Assembly: GCA_011526105.1 (NCBI GenBank)
Contig: WYAZ01000099.1
Span: 1-64,000, forward strand
Direction of reading: 5' to 3'
DNA from: Deltaproteobacteria bacterium
GTDB taxonomy: Bacteria; Myxococcota; Kuafuiibacteriia; Kuafuiibacteriales; Kuafuiibacteriaceae
DNA length: 64,000 nucleotides
Shown: in pieces, positions 49,943 through 59,500 of the stretch
Layout: each line of letters begins with the position of its first letter
Position numbering within the stretch: the first letter of the stretch is position 1
The notes under the pieces: model-generated
Database searches by the model: none
Told to the model about the DNA's origin: nothing
What the model saw: the letters and a program-made list of their open reading frames with translations, nothing else
Program-made: the position numbers and the translations under genes

Positions 49943-52036
49943 TCAGCCTTTGCGCACCATGGTCTGTTCGACCAGCTCCGCGATGTCGAGCACGCGCACG
50001 GTCTCTGCCTTGCCCTTCTCTTTCACGCCGTCGTCGATCATGGTCATGCAGAACGGACAGGCCACCGCAATGGTGTCCGCGCCGGTGGCGAGCGCCTGCT
50101 CGGTGCGAAGCACGTTGACGCGGCCGGTCCCGGGCTCCTCTTCCTTCCACATCTGACCACCACCAGCGCCGCAGCACAGAGCTGTACGCTTGCTGCGCTC
50201 CATCTCGACGACCTTGAGGTGCTTCTGCGCGGCGAGGGTCGCGCGGGGCGCGTCATACTCGTCGTTCCAGCGACCCAGATAACAGGGGTCATGGAAGGTG
50301 ACGGTCTTCATCGCGTCTTCCTTCAGCGTCACCTTACCGCTCGCGAGGAGATCGCTGATGAGCTGCGAGTGATGAAGGACCTCGTAGTTGCCGCCAAACG
50401 CCGGGTACTCGTTCTTCAGGGTGTTGAGGCAGTGCGGGCACGCGGTGACGATCTTCTTCACGCCAAAGTCGTTGAGGGTGGTCACATTGGTCTGCGCCTG
50501 GGCGTCAAAGGCGTACTCGTTGCCGGTGCGCCTGAGCGGATCTCCGGTGCAGGACTCGTTGGTCCCGAGGATCGCGTAGCTGAGACCAGCCTCGTCCATG
50601 ATCTTGGTGAAGCTCTTGACCGTCTTCTGCGCTCGGTTGTCGTAGCTGCCCGCGCAACCCACCCAGAATAGGTACTCGAACTTGCCCGCGTCTTCTTTGC
50701 TCTCCCAGAGCTCGAGCCCCATGCCCTCGGCCCAGTCGGCGCGCTTGTCGGCGCCGATGCCCCACGGGTTGTAGTTGTTCTCGATGTTCTTGAACATGCC
50801 GGTGAGCTCGTTCGAGACCGCACCCTCCATCATCGTGAGGTGACGACGCATGTCTATGATGGTGTCGACGTGGCCGATGAGCACCGGGCACGCGTCTACG
50901 CAAGCGCCGCAAGTGGTGCAGCCCCAGAGGACCTCGTGAGAGATCTGCCCCTCCTTGGCCTCAGCCTGCGTGGTGACGAAGAGCGGGAGCTTCTCGGCCG
51001 GGGCCTCCTCACCCTCGGCGAGGGCCTTCGACCTCACGAAGGAGAAGAGCCCGTGCTGGCTGATGAGCTCGCCGGCGTTGGCGTACATGTTGATCTTGAG
51101 GTCGTGAATGACCTTCTGTGGATGAAGCGCCTTCCCGGTGTTTCGCGCCGGACAGAAGAGATCGCAACGACCGCATTCGGTGCAGGCGTAGCTGTCGAGG
51201 AGCGCCTTCCAGGTGAAGTCGGTGACCTTGCCCACACCAAACTGCTCGGTGTTCTCGAAGTCGAGTCGGGTGAGCTCAGCCTTGTGCTTGTCCTTCACGG
51301 ACAAGAAGATGTTCGGGATGGCGCCGAGCAGATGCTGGTGCTTCGACCACGGGATGTAGTTCAAGAAGAACAAGAGCACGAAGGCGTGTGACCACCAGAA
51401 GCCCTCGTACAGCCAAGAGCCGGCGAGGCCGGGGTCGACGCCGAGCGCCGCATACGCGCCGCGAGCGAGGCTGTTCGAGATCGGGAGCCAGGCCGCGTGA
51501 CCACTCACATGCGGCTCGTGGCCGTGCAGGCCGCCACCGATGGCGCCGAAGTAGGTGAGCATCACGAGCGCGATCATGCTCAGCACGGCGAAGCCGTCTT
51601 TGGACTTGTAGGCGATGTGGCTTGGCTTGATGACGATGCGCCTAAAGAGCGCCGCGCCCACCGCGAAGAGCACGAGGAACGCCATGGTGTCCTCCCCCCG
51701 CAGGATGGTGGAGTAGAGCGTGTCGCCGAGGAAGCTCATCGAGAAGCGCGGAAACACCCCACGGAGCAGAAACTCGATGTGCCCCACGGTGATGATCATG
51801 AAGCCCCAGAAGAACAGCACGTGGTTCCAGCCGAACTTCTGGTCGACCACACGTTTCTGGAAGAAGACGAAGAAGATGACGTCGCCGATACGCTCGCCGA
51901 GGTTCGTGGTGAGACCTTCCTTGTGCTTGGCGAAGCTGAGCAGTCGAACGAGGCGCCATACCGAGAACACGAACCCGCCCATCGCCCCCAGAAAGAAGAC
52001 GGCAAACAAGAACGGTTTGAGGGTTGCGTAGTCCAT
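49943..52036 (-). CDS. Membrane iron-sulfur oxidoreductase with CCG domains (HdrD/ETF:quinone oxidoreductase-like)
   Basis: 697 residues. Domain order: about five to six membrane helices (residues 5-260; NarI-like cytochrome b region), a two-cluster ferredoxin (CTECGRCDLFCPARN and CTTCGACVDACPVL), and two CCG domains (FWVGCAGSYDNR...CPHCLN and HDPCYLGRW...ALCCGAGGG...CPFCMTM). This is the layout of membrane proteins that pass electrons between ETF or soluble donors and menaquinone in Deltaproteobacteria. Partner etfAB genes are not in this window. Single gene unit, stop 4 bases after the M29 gene stop. Confidence 0.88.
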   Translation of the reverse strand: MDYATLKPFLFAVFFLGAMGGFVFSVWRLVRLLSFAKHKEGLTTNLGERIGDVIFFVFFQKRVVDQKFGWNHVLFFWGFMIITVGHIEFLLRGVFPRFSMSFLGDTLYSTILRGEDTMAFLVLFAVGAALFRRIVIKPSHIAYKSKDGFAVLSMIALVMLTYFGAIGGGLHGHEPHVSGHAAWLPISNSLARGAYAALGVDPGLAGSWLYEGFWWSHAFVLLFFLNYIPWSKHQHLLGAIPNIFLSVKDKHKAELTRLDFENTEQFGVGKVTDFTWKALLDSYACTECGRCDLFCPARNTGKALHPQKVIHDLKINMYANAGELISQHGLFSFVRSKALAEGEEAPAEKLPLFVTTQAEAKEGQISHEVLWGCTTCGACVDACPVLIGHVDTIIDMRRHLTMMEGAVSNELTGMFKNIENNYNPWGIGADKRADWAEGMGLELWESKEDAGKFEYLFWVGCAGSYDNRAQKTVKSFTKIMDEAGLSYAILGTNESCTGDPLRRTGNEYAFDAQAQTNVTTLNDFGVKKIVTACPHCLNTLKNEYPAFGGNYEVLHHSQLISDLLASGKVTLKEDAMKTVTFHDPCYLGRWNDEYDAPRATLAAQKHLKVVEMERSKRTALCCGAGGGQMWKEEEPGTGRVNVLRTEQALATGADTIAVACPFCMTMIDDGVKEKGKAETVRVLDIAELVEQTMVRKG

Positions 52037-52097
52037 CGGCCCCCTGAATAGCGATGACCGAGGGCGCTGGCAACTGCGAGAAGCAGTTCAGTAGGTG

Positions 52098-53183
52098 TTA
52101 TCGCTCTCGCACGAGGCGAAGCAGGAGCCGCTTCTGGGTCTCGAAGCCGAAGGCTTCCTCCCAGGCGTGTCCGGCCTCGACGAGGGCCTTCCGCCGGCCC
52201 TTGTCCCCGGCGAGCCTGAGCAGGGCACTCGCCATCGATTCCGCATCGCCAGGAGGCACCAGCTCGAGCTGGTTGTCGTCGAAGTAGACCCCGATCGCTG
52301 GGGTCCGCGCCGCGACCACCGGGATGCCGATCGAAAGGTACTCGAGGAGCTTGCTCGGCAGCTCACTGCGCTCGTTGTCCGCGCGATGAGGAACCACCGC
52401 CACGTGGGCATCGCGGATCCGCGTCGCGACTTCCTCGAGCGGTCTCCAGGTCCCATCCATGCGCAGGACTTCGTCCGAGAGGTCGAGAGACGAAGCGAGC
52501 TCACGAAGCTCGGGGACCGCCTCCCCGTCTCCGATGACGGTGAGCTGGAGTCGTGGATCCTCGCGCCGGGCCTTGGCGAAGGCTCGAATGGCCAAGTCGA
52601 GACCGTGCCGAGCGATCACCGCACCGTGATAGACGATGCGCAGGTGGTCCTGAATGCGGGGCTCCTTCTTGCGGAGCGGAAAGAGCTTCGGGTCCGCGGC
52701 GTCCATGAGGATGTGGAGCCGCCGGGGCGGGACCCCGCTGGCGAGGAGCTGATCGTACTGCAGACGATCCGCGGCGACGACGTCATCGACCGCGGAGAGA
52801 AGAGCCACTGACACCGGTTCGCGGGATGCGCAGGCGAGATCGAGGATGACTCGGGCCCCGGAGATCCGCGGCAGGAGCCCGCCCAGCGCGGTCAGCCCGT
52901 CGGACGCATGCAGGTACACGACATCGAAGGGGCTACGCGCATGCTCCAGGAAGAATCGAACGAACGCGGTGGGGAAGAAGCCGGCCGGCTTCTGGAGCGG
53001 GGCGGGGAGCTGGAGACCGTGGAGCCGCACGCCATCGAGCATCGGTCCGGGATCGAGCTCGCCCTCCTCGAGCGAGTACACATGCACACGGTCGCCGCGC
53101 GTAGCGAGGCACTCGGCGTGGCGGCGCACCCGAGCGTCAGAGCTGTACCGGGTGCAGGCGAGGATCGCGACCGAGAGAGCCAC
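52098..53183 (-). CDS. GT4-family glycosyltransferase
   Basis: 361 residues, GT-B fold. N-terminal domain with ARVRRHAECLATRGDRVHVY; C-terminal domain with LRIVYHGAVIARHGLDLAIRAFAKA, TVIGDGE and the nucleotide-sugar motif SELPSKLLEYLSIGIPVVAARTPAIG. Predicted to add a sugar to a lipid or polysaccharide acceptor. GTG 53183 is the likely start. Next to the Fe-S oxidoreductase, 61 bases apart, same strand. Confidence 0.85.
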   Translation of the reverse strand: MALSVAILACTRYSSDARVRRHAECLATRGDRVHVYSLEEGELDPGPMLDGVRLHGLQLPAPLQKPAGFFPTAFVRFFLEHARSPFDVVYLHASDGLTALGGLLPRISGARVILDLACASREPVSVALLSAVDDVVAADRLQYDQLLASGVPPRRLHILMDAADPKLFPLRKKEPRIQDHLRIVYHGAVIARHGLDLAIRAFAKARREDPRLQLTVIGDGEAVPELRELASSLDLSDEVLRMDGTWRPLEEVATRIRDAHVAVVPHRADNERSELPSKLLEYLSIGIPVVAARTPAIGVYFDDNQLELVPPGDAESMASALLRLAGDKGRRKALVEAGHAWEEAFGFETQKRLLLRLVRER

Positions 53184-53230
53184 ACACGCCCCATAACCGA
53201 TGGGGCGCGCGGCGGCCAGCCTTCGCGGCC

Positions 53231-56200
53231 CTACAACGTGCGGATCGTCGGACGCCAGTAGAGACGGCGCAGCCGCAGCCGCTGTCCGCCCTCGGTCTGC
53301 ACAATGGACGCGGTGGTCCGAGCGGCCGCGCCGGTGCGCGCAGACGTCTGGGTGAAGACCGCCTGCGAGCCCCGCAGGATGGTCGGCGAGGTCGGAATAC
53401 CGGTGCCGATGTCTTTCGCGGCGGGGGCCCCGGTACCCGCGAAGGCATCGACGCAGGTCTGGTAGTTGAACGCCCGAAGGTAGGCATTGCCAGCGTTACA
53501 GGCGCTCGCGCCCACCCGATAGGTCGTAAACGCAACGACCCCCTTCGCCACGACCGCGGGGCTCACGACGTGCTCGTCGAGGTCCAGAGCGATGACGCCC
53601 GAGATACTTCCGCTGGTCGGACTGCACGAGTTGCTGGTCGTGGCGTCGTTGACGCCGCTGGCCTTTCGGAAGGTGCGGTCCACGACTTTGTAGAAGTAAT
53701 TCTGACTGCTGTTCGGAGTCGTGAGGTTCTTGATGTTACCCGAACCGTAGGCGATCACGACGTTGTTGTTGGCGTCGAAGTAGGCCACCGGAGCCGCCCA
53801 GTACCGACGCGACGTGGCGGTGCTTGTGAGATCGAGCGAGCCCGCGCCCGAGGACAGATCGACCGCGGGTCCGAAGGTGGGGAAGCCGGCGGTCGACTGC
53901 ACCGACACGCGAACCAAACGACCCCAGCGACTCACCGCATAGCAGTGTGAGATCCCGCCCTTGCCGGTGGCGTCCAGACACACCGGCGAGGTGGGGTAGT
54001 CTTCGCCGGCGTTCGCGGGAAGCGCCCGCGTCGCGAGTCCAAACCCCGGGCCGCCGTTGATGCCCGCCATGACGAGGCCCGCTGTGCCGTCTTCGCCGCC
54101 GGTCATCACCACTGCCACCTTGGGCTGTGTCCCCGTCGTGGGGAGCTGATAGATGGTCGGTTCGGACGAGGCGAAGTAGCCGGCGGGGAGTGTCCAGTCA
54201 CGAAGCACGGTAGGGGCTTGCGGGTTGGTCACGTTCATCGCGATCAGGCCGCGATAGCCTTTGCCCTGCGCGCCCACGAGCACCGTCGCGTAGTCGCTCG
54301 CCGAGGGAGTCGCAGACGCTGCGAGCTGCACTTCACGCACCGCGATCTGACCGGTGGTCAGCGGAACCTTGACCAGGTTCGAATACGTGTAGTCGGGCGT
54401 GCTGGGCACCCAGGTGGGCCGGTAGCGCCAGTACTCTCGGCACGAGTCTGCGTCCGGAACGTACTGATACTGCAAGTTCACCCCAAAGCGGGGAGCGCCC
54501 GCGCTCTGCCTGCCGCCGTAGAAGGCATGCAGATAGCCGTTCGACCAGGTGTAGACGATGCGCTCTCGCGTCCGGTTGTTGGCGAGATAGGTGTTGAAGG
54601 CGGTGCTCGCGGCGCCCCCCGAGGGCAGCTCTCGAGGCGCATCGACGATCACCGGTCTCGTGCTGGTTCCGCCGTTCATGAAACCCAGGGTCAGCGGCGG
54701 ATGGGTGTCGTAGACGTCATCGCCGTCGCGGTCGAGCGCGCCACCGGCCACTTCGTGCGCGCGGTAACGTACGTCTCCCGCGTAGTTGAGGAAGGCGCGA
54801 CCCGTCGGGTCGAGCCCCCAGGGCAGGCCGAGCTTGTCCCGATGCGTAGCGACGTTGAGACCGAAGCCCGCGGCCACGGCCGATGAGGGCTGGTGCATGA
54901 GCCCGGTCTTGGCGATGCTCGCCCAGTCGGTTTCGCAGAAGGGCGCGCTCTCGAGCACCCCGTTGGCGTCCATGCGATGCAGCGAGATGCGCGACGGATG
55001 CGGAAGGTACTTGTCATCGGGCACACTCGCGTGATCGGCCGCCTTCTTGCGACCGAAGACGCTGAAGTTGTGAAACGCGACCCACGACTCGTAACGGTCC
55101 AGCCCCGGAGTGGCGCCGGTGTACGTGCCGTGCATGACTCGGTTCGTCACCTCCGCGAAGGCGATGCGCATCTCGGTCTGGCTGTTGGCGCGAAAGCGGT
55201 TCGGGATCGCGCCGTTGGAGAGGAAGCTCTGCATCGTGTTCGCAGCCCCAGCCGCCTCCGACGAAATATGAAACACGTACATGTTCGGCTGCGGGACCTC
55301 ATCCGCGGACATATAGGTGCCAACCGCGGGAACGGTGATCCCGCTGACGGTGCCGCCGGTCAGGGCCTTCATCGCATGGGCTTGAACGGCGGTGTGGTTA
55401 CCGTAGGTGCCGTCGGTGAAGAACATCGCGACGTTCTCGCGGCACCCTCCCGCGTTCAAGCGATTGTCGGGCTGAGCTCGGAGCGCGGCTCCGGTTCTAC
55501 CGGACGTCTCATCGATGGACTCGCAGACACCCACGACCTGTCGGGCCTGCCAGGTGGCGGGCGGCAGCGTCAGCGGGAGGCCACACTCGGACATGATCGT
55601 GCCGCTCGAGAAACACGCCGGCGAGGTCGCGTCGCACGCGCAGGTGCCAAAGAACGGGCTTCCTGGCTGGCAGATGGAGTTTAGGAGTTGTCCGCCATTA
55701 CACCAGCTCCCTCGGCCGCCGCTGAGGAAGCTGAGATCCCAGTACGCATCGGGGTCGACGAGGCACTGAGCGAGTGCGTTTCGCACCGCGGTGAGCTGTG
55801 TCTCCATGGGACCGCAGAATTCCTCGTCGATCATGTGGGCCGAGATGCCGCCGGGAGAAGAACTCCAGCGCGGCCACTGGTAGCCGCCGGTCGCGAGATT
55901 GGCTCCAAGAAGTGCTCCCGGATTGATCGAAGGCATGGGCGGGGCCGGCACCATCGTCATCGTGCAGGTCGTGGAGGTGGCGGAGGGTTGACCGGGGAGA
56001 GATAGACCGGTCGGGGGATTGGTATAGATGTTCTGAAGCGCGGCCGCGTCACCCGCACAGAGAGCGGTGGGCGTGAGGCAGTTCACCACCGCCGACCCGC
56101 CCGGATAGAGGTACTCCTTGGTCGGGCGGCCGATGCAGATGTGACTGGACAACCGGTCCGCGAGACCGGTGCCGGGCGCGAACACGTTGTCGTACGACTG

Positions 56201-56563
56201 TTCCTTGTCCGAGGCGATGGGTGCGCTTCGATCGACGACCCTCGCCGAACCGCAGCCTTTGTACGTGAAGCCACCCCAGACAAAGAGGTCCTTAAAGAGC
56301 GGAGCCACCTGCTTGAGGGATTCCTTCGCCACGTACCACCGTTCGCCGGCCGAGATACCAGCGCCTTCGTGACAGCCCGAACAACTCTCGTTGATGCGCA
56401 TCGTGATCGACATATCGAAGCCGACGATCGCGTTTGGGTTCGCCTTCGTGTCGAGGGGGTTCCAGAGGTTCTGGGCCTGGGCGCTGGACGCGAGCAGGAG
56501 CGCGCCGAGGGTGACCGCCGACCCTGCGAGCAGCTGTAGATGATGATGACTTCTGCGTTTCAT
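53231..56563 (-). CDS. PilY1-like type IV pilus assembly/adhesion protein
   Basis: 1110 residues with a signal peptide (hydrophobic run ending SAQA). The N-terminal half looks like a von Willebrand A-type region: GFDMSITM (about 49-55) as a MIDAS-like D-x-S-x-T and FFTDGTYGN later. Within the same region is SCSGCHEG (61-65, CxxCH), a heme c attachment motif, which is unusual for PilY1. The C-terminal half (about 600-1080) is a PilY1-type beta-propeller with repeated LVGAQGKGYRGLIAMNV, SEPTIYQLP and VVMTGGEDG. Last in the operon fimT-pilV-pilW-pilX-pilY1 and probably the pilus tip protein. Confidence 0.82.
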   Translation of the reverse strand: MKRRSHHHLQLLAGSAVTLGALLLASSAQAQNLWNPLDTKANPNAIVGFDMSITMRINESCSGCHEGAGISAGERWYVAKESLKQVAPLFKDLFVWGGFTYKGCGSARVVDRSAPIASDKEQSYDNVFAPGTGLADRLSSHICIGRPTKEYLYPGGSAVVNCLTPTALCAGDAAALQNIYTNPPTGLSLPGQPSATSTTCTMTMVPAPPMPSINPGALLGANLATGGYQWPRWSSSPGGISAHMIDEEFCGPMETQLTAVRNALAQCLVDPDAYWDLSFLSGGRGSWCNGGQLLNSICQPGSPFFGTCACDATSPACFSSGTIMSECGLPLTLPPATWQARQVVGVCESIDETSGRTGAALRAQPDNRLNAGGCRENVAMFFTDGTYGNHTAVQAHAMKALTGGTVSGITVPAVGTYMSADEVPQPNMYVFHISSEAAGAANTMQSFLSNGAIPNRFRANSQTEMRIAFAEVTNRVMHGTYTGATPGLDRYESWVAFHNFSVFGRKKAADHASVPDDKYLPHPSRISLHRMDANGVLESAPFCETDWASIAKTGLMHQPSSAVAAGFGLNVATHRDKLGLPWGLDPTGRAFLNYAGDVRYRAHEVAGGALDRDGDDVYDTHPPLTLGFMNGGTSTRPVIVDAPRELPSGGAASTAFNTYLANNRTRERIVYTWSNGYLHAFYGGRQSAGAPRFGVNLQYQYVPDADSCREYWRYRPTWVPSTPDYTYSNLVKVPLTTGQIAVREVQLAASATPSASDYATVLVGAQGKGYRGLIAMNVTNPQAPTVLRDWTLPAGYFASSEPTIYQLPTTGTQPKVAVVMTGGEDGTAGLVMAGINGGPGFGLATRALPANAGEDYPTSPVCLDATGKGGISHCYAVSRWGRLVRVSVQSTAGFPTFGPAVDLSSGAGSLDLTSTATSRRYWAAPVAYFDANNNVVIAYGSGNIKNLTTPNSSQNYFYKVVDRTFRKASGVNDATTSNSCSPTSGSISGVIALDLDEHVVSPAVVAKGVVAFTTYRVGASACNAGNAYLRAFNYQTCVDAFAGTGAPAAKDIGTGIPTSPTILRGSQAVFTQTSARTGAAARTTASIVQTEGGQRLRLRRLYWRPTIRTL

Positions 56564-56574
56564 GTTCGTCTCCC

Positions 56575-57102
56575 CTAGTTCCCCGAGTGCGAGGCGGTGT
56601 GGGGCACCTGCAACCCCACCGCAACGCGCTCCTCCGAGCCGCTGCCGATGATTCCCGGCTGCGTCCGCACGCTCAGTAAGACCTCGGCCACGTATCCCAA
56701 GTTGGATTTGACGTCTTCGCCCGGTGGAGGTCGCGTTCGGCCCACGATGCGCAGGCCTACTCGCACGTCCACCTGGTCCTGTCCCGGGATCGGCACGTCG
56801 GGATAGAGCAACGGCCCGACGAAGTTCGGGTTCGCGGGATTGCTGAAGATGTCCCAGTTCTGCTCGCTGAGCGTCACCGGGTCGCGGGACCGAAGCTCGT
56901 TGATGGCTTGATCGAGCCCGTGCATCAGCGCTGAACTCACGGAAGCTTGGGCCCGCGCGGAGGCTCCCTGCTTGATGCGCTCACCCGTCTCACGAAGCAC
57001 CACCATGCCCAGCGAGAGCATGGCGATGAGCAGCACCATCACCATCAGAAGCACGAAGCCCTTCTGCCCCTCTCGGGGTCTGTGGTTCCGCAGCGTGTTC
57101 AT
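56575..57102 (-). CDS. PilX-like minor pilin
   Basis: 175 residues from ATG 57102. Prepilin-like N-terminus: RPREGQKGFVLLMVMVLLIAMLSLGMVVLRE, with PilD cleavage after the Gly of QKG and, unusually, no Glu at +5, as in PilX/GspK proteins. Downstream of pilW (stop overlaps start) and upstream of pilY1 by 11 bases. Confidence 0.85.
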   Translation of the reverse strand: MNTLRNHRPREGQKGFVLLMVMVLLIAMLSLGMVVLRETGERIKQGASARAQASVSSALMHGLDQAINELRSRDPVTLSEQNWDIFSNPANPNFVGPLLYPDVPIPGQDQVDVRVGLRIVGRTRPPPGEDVKSNLGYVAEVLLSVRTQPGIIGSGSEERVAVGLQVPHTASHSGN

Positions 57103-57103
57103 C

Positions 57104-58252
57104 TCACCATGGCTCCGCGGGCGTATCAGCCAGCATGTTCTGGTCGAAGAAGCGAAGGCTGAGGAGGACCTCACCGGTCGTGACTTGATGAAAGCGGTAG
57201 GCGCGGGAGATGCCGGGCAGCGGGGTTGCACGGTTCTCGAGCACCGGCAGATCCACGTCACTCGCGTCATCGACGCGACGACCCGAGCGGAGCTGCATGC
57301 TGAGTCGGATTTGGCGGACCTCGAACCAGTTCGCGTCATCGGCGCCCAGGGCGGTCTCGGCCTCGGCATCGACCGCCGGGTCGAAGGCCCAAGCCACCTC
57401 CATACCCCCGCCCCGGGTGAGGCCGGCCTCCGAGGAGAGCCGATAGGCGACCTGAAGGTCCATGACCCCGGGCGCGAGCCGCCGAAGATGGTTGGGGTCG
57501 GTGTTGATATAGACCGGCCCACCGAGCGCCTCCGGGAATTCGCCCCCGACACCGTCGAAGTCGCTGCGCCAAAGCGAGCCGTCGTCCGATACGAAGTAGG
57601 TGCTGACTCGCGCACACATGATCACGGCCCCCGGAGGGACGTCGAAGACGAGCGTCTCTCCGGCCAACGTCACCGGATCGCTGTTGGCGTTGATATGCAT
57701 GAGCTGAGTGCGCCCAGCTCCATTCGAGGCGCTGCTGTCACTCAGATACGCCATCGAACAGGGCAAGCCGCCCACCGCACCATCGAGCAGGGCCCCAGGG
57801 AGGGCTGCGCTTCCTTGGGCGGCGAAGATGTCGGTGCGGAACGAGCGGTCGGGCGCGCTGTCGACCGCCACGATCTGCAGCACGTCGGACCCCGCCACGA
57901 TGTTCTGGGAGCCGCCGCCCGGGTGATTGTCCACCCCCGAGACGGCGGGGATCGCGGGGAAGCCGCCGCCCGGAGTGATTCGCCGCAGCGTGCCCCAGAC
58001 CGCGTGGCTCGCATCGACGCCGATGGCCCCGGTCGAGCCCTGACCCGCGGCCTTCAGCTCGGTCCGGATCTGATGACCGAGCACCCGGGCCTTGCCGACC
58101 ATGTCACTCTCTTCCGCGCCTTGACCCGACTTCCTCACCGCGACGCGAGCCATCGCCGCGGCGACGGCGACCGCGAAGCTGCCCACCGCCATCGCGATCA
58201 TGAGCTCGACCAGCGTGAAGCCGAGAAGGCGTTTGTGACTGCGCCGCGCCAT
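57104..58252 (-). CDS. PilW-like minor pilin
   Basis: 382 residues from ATG 58252. Prepilin signal RLLGFTLVELMIAMAV with Glu5, then a long extracellular C-terminal part with strand-rich repeats and a few cysteines. The ATG overlaps the pilV stop (TGATG). PilW is a large minor pilin in Pseudomonas and Myxococcus clusters. Confidence 0.88.
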   Translation of the reverse strand: MARRSHKRLLGFTLVELMIAMAVGSFAVAVAAAMARVAVRKSGQGAEESDMVGKARVLGHQIRTELKAAGQGSTGAIGVDASHAVWGTLRRITPGGGFPAIPAVSGVDNHPGGGSQNIVAGSDVLQIVAVDSAPDRSFRTDIFAAQGSAALPGALLDGAVGGLPCSMAYLSDSSASNGAGRTQLMHINANSDPVTLAGETLVFDVPPGAVIMCARVSTYFVSDDGSLWRSDFDGVGGEFPEALGGPVYINTDPNHLRRLAPGVMDLQVAYRLSSEAGLTRGGGMEVAWAFDPAVDAEAETALGADDANWFEVRQIRLSMQLRSGRRVDDASDVDLPVLENRATPLPGISRAYRFHQVTTGEVLLSLRFFDQNMLADTPAEPW

Positions 58253-58830
58253 CAGTAGAACTCTCCTCTGCTCGTCGCGCCTTCGCGCTCGGCGCAGACC
58301 TTCTTGACGACGAACTCCCTCACGTAGAGCCCAGCGATCCACTCGTTGCTCGGTACGCACTGGGCGCCCGGCGTGGCCCCGCCGAGCGCGGACGGATGGT
58401 TCCATTCACAGATCTGCACTCGAACATCGACCGATCGGGGTCCCAGCACCGCGGGCGCTGCGGGCGGCATCACCATGTACTGAACCCGCATGGGGAAGTT
58501 CGTCTGGAACTGCGAGGCTGCGGCGTCGAGCTGTCCGACGACGGTGATGGATCCGGCTGGCGCCACCGTCCAGGTGTTGAGGTTCGCGAGCCCCGGGTCG
58601 TCCTGGACACCGAGTGGAGTGTCATCGCAGGCCGCGTCGCGGATCTGGGCGCTGATGGCCGCGAGCACATCGAGCGAAGTGGACTGAAACTTCGCCCGCC
58701 GATTTGTCGTGCTGATGCCCGAGAGCAGAGAGAACAAGGAGGCGCTGCCTATCCCGAGGACCGCGACCGCCACCATCGTCTCGATCAAAGTCATGCCGAG
58801 CCGGCGCCGGCGAGCCTTTCGTGCACTCAT
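58252..58830 (-). CDS. PilV-like minor pilin
   Basis: 192 residues. Prepilin N-terminus RRRRLGMTLIETMVAVAVLGIGSASLFSLL with the conserved Glu5. Four to five cysteines in the soluble part (ACDDT, QICEWN, CVPSN, KVCAE). ATG overlaps the fimT stop (ATGA). Confidence 0.87.
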   Translation of the reverse strand: MSARKARRRRLGMTLIETMVAVAVLGIGSASLFSLLSGISTTNRRAKFQSTSLDVLAAISAQIRDAACDDTPLGVQDDPGLANLNTWTVAPAGSITVVGQLDAAASQFQTNFPMRVQYMVMPPAAPAVLGPRSVDVRVQICEWNHPSALGGATPGAQCVPSNEWIAGLYVREFVVKKVCAEREGATSRGEFY

Positions 58831-59423
58831 AGGCCGTCCTCGGCGTCACAGGCCCCTTGGGCTGGATCGAAGGAGCGACAGAGCACACCGCTCGAGAGAA
58901 CGCGGACTCCGTACTGCTCGTTGGCATCGTTCGGGTTCTGAAGCAGAGCGAACAACTCCGCAGGCTGCCCGGCGATGTCGACCAGCCGACCCGAAGGGGT
59001 GAAGGTCACGACCGGCGTGACCGAGGTGGGCGCCCCTTGCGCACGATGATGGGAGTCGTCGTCGAGGTTGAAAGTGTTGCAGGAGACCACAGACACCCCT
59101 GCCGCATCCTCGACCACCTGAGTGGGCATATTATAGGTGCCGGCGGCGAGGTCGAAGGTCATGAAGAGACCGTTGCCGCCGGTGTCACAGCTCGCGTCCA
59201 CGGCCATGGCCGCAGTGCCAAAGCGGCCGGCGAGCGCGACGGCCAAGGCCCGGCTCATCTCGAGCCGGCTCTTCAGCAGGCTCCCCGCCGAATTCAAGTT
59301 GGCACGCTCCGCTGAGCGACTCATCGAACCCGCGGCGAGGGCCCCGAAGACGCCGATGATCGCCACGACGATCATGACCTCGATCAGCGTGAAACCAGAG
59401 CGTGAGGACCGAGCACGAACCAC
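58827..59423 (-). CDS. FimT/GspH-like prepilin
   Basis: 198 residues from GTG 59423. Prepilin motif SSRSGFTLIEVMIVVAIIGVFGALAAGSM with Glu5, then an extracellular domain with a FimT/GspH-like strand pattern and cysteines (SCDTGG, VSCNTF, LCRSF, GACDAE). First gene of the minor pilin operon, divergent from the lipoprotein at 59501. Confidence 0.85.
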   Translation of the reverse strand: MVRARSSRSGFTLIEVMIVVAIIGVFGALAAGSMSRSAERANLNSAGSLLKSRLEMSRALAVALAGRFGTAAMAVDASCDTGGNGLFMTFDLAAGTYNMPTQVVEDAAGVSVVSCNTFNLDDDSHHRAQGAPTSVTPVVTFTPSGRLVDIAGQPAELFALLQNPNDANEQYGVRVLSSGVLCRSFDPAQGACDAEDGL

Positions 59424-59500
59424 AGGCGCGGTGTTGCATCCGGTGTGCCCAGCGCCGATACTGGAGACTACTTGGATTCGCGAAGGAGATTGCGCGGCCT

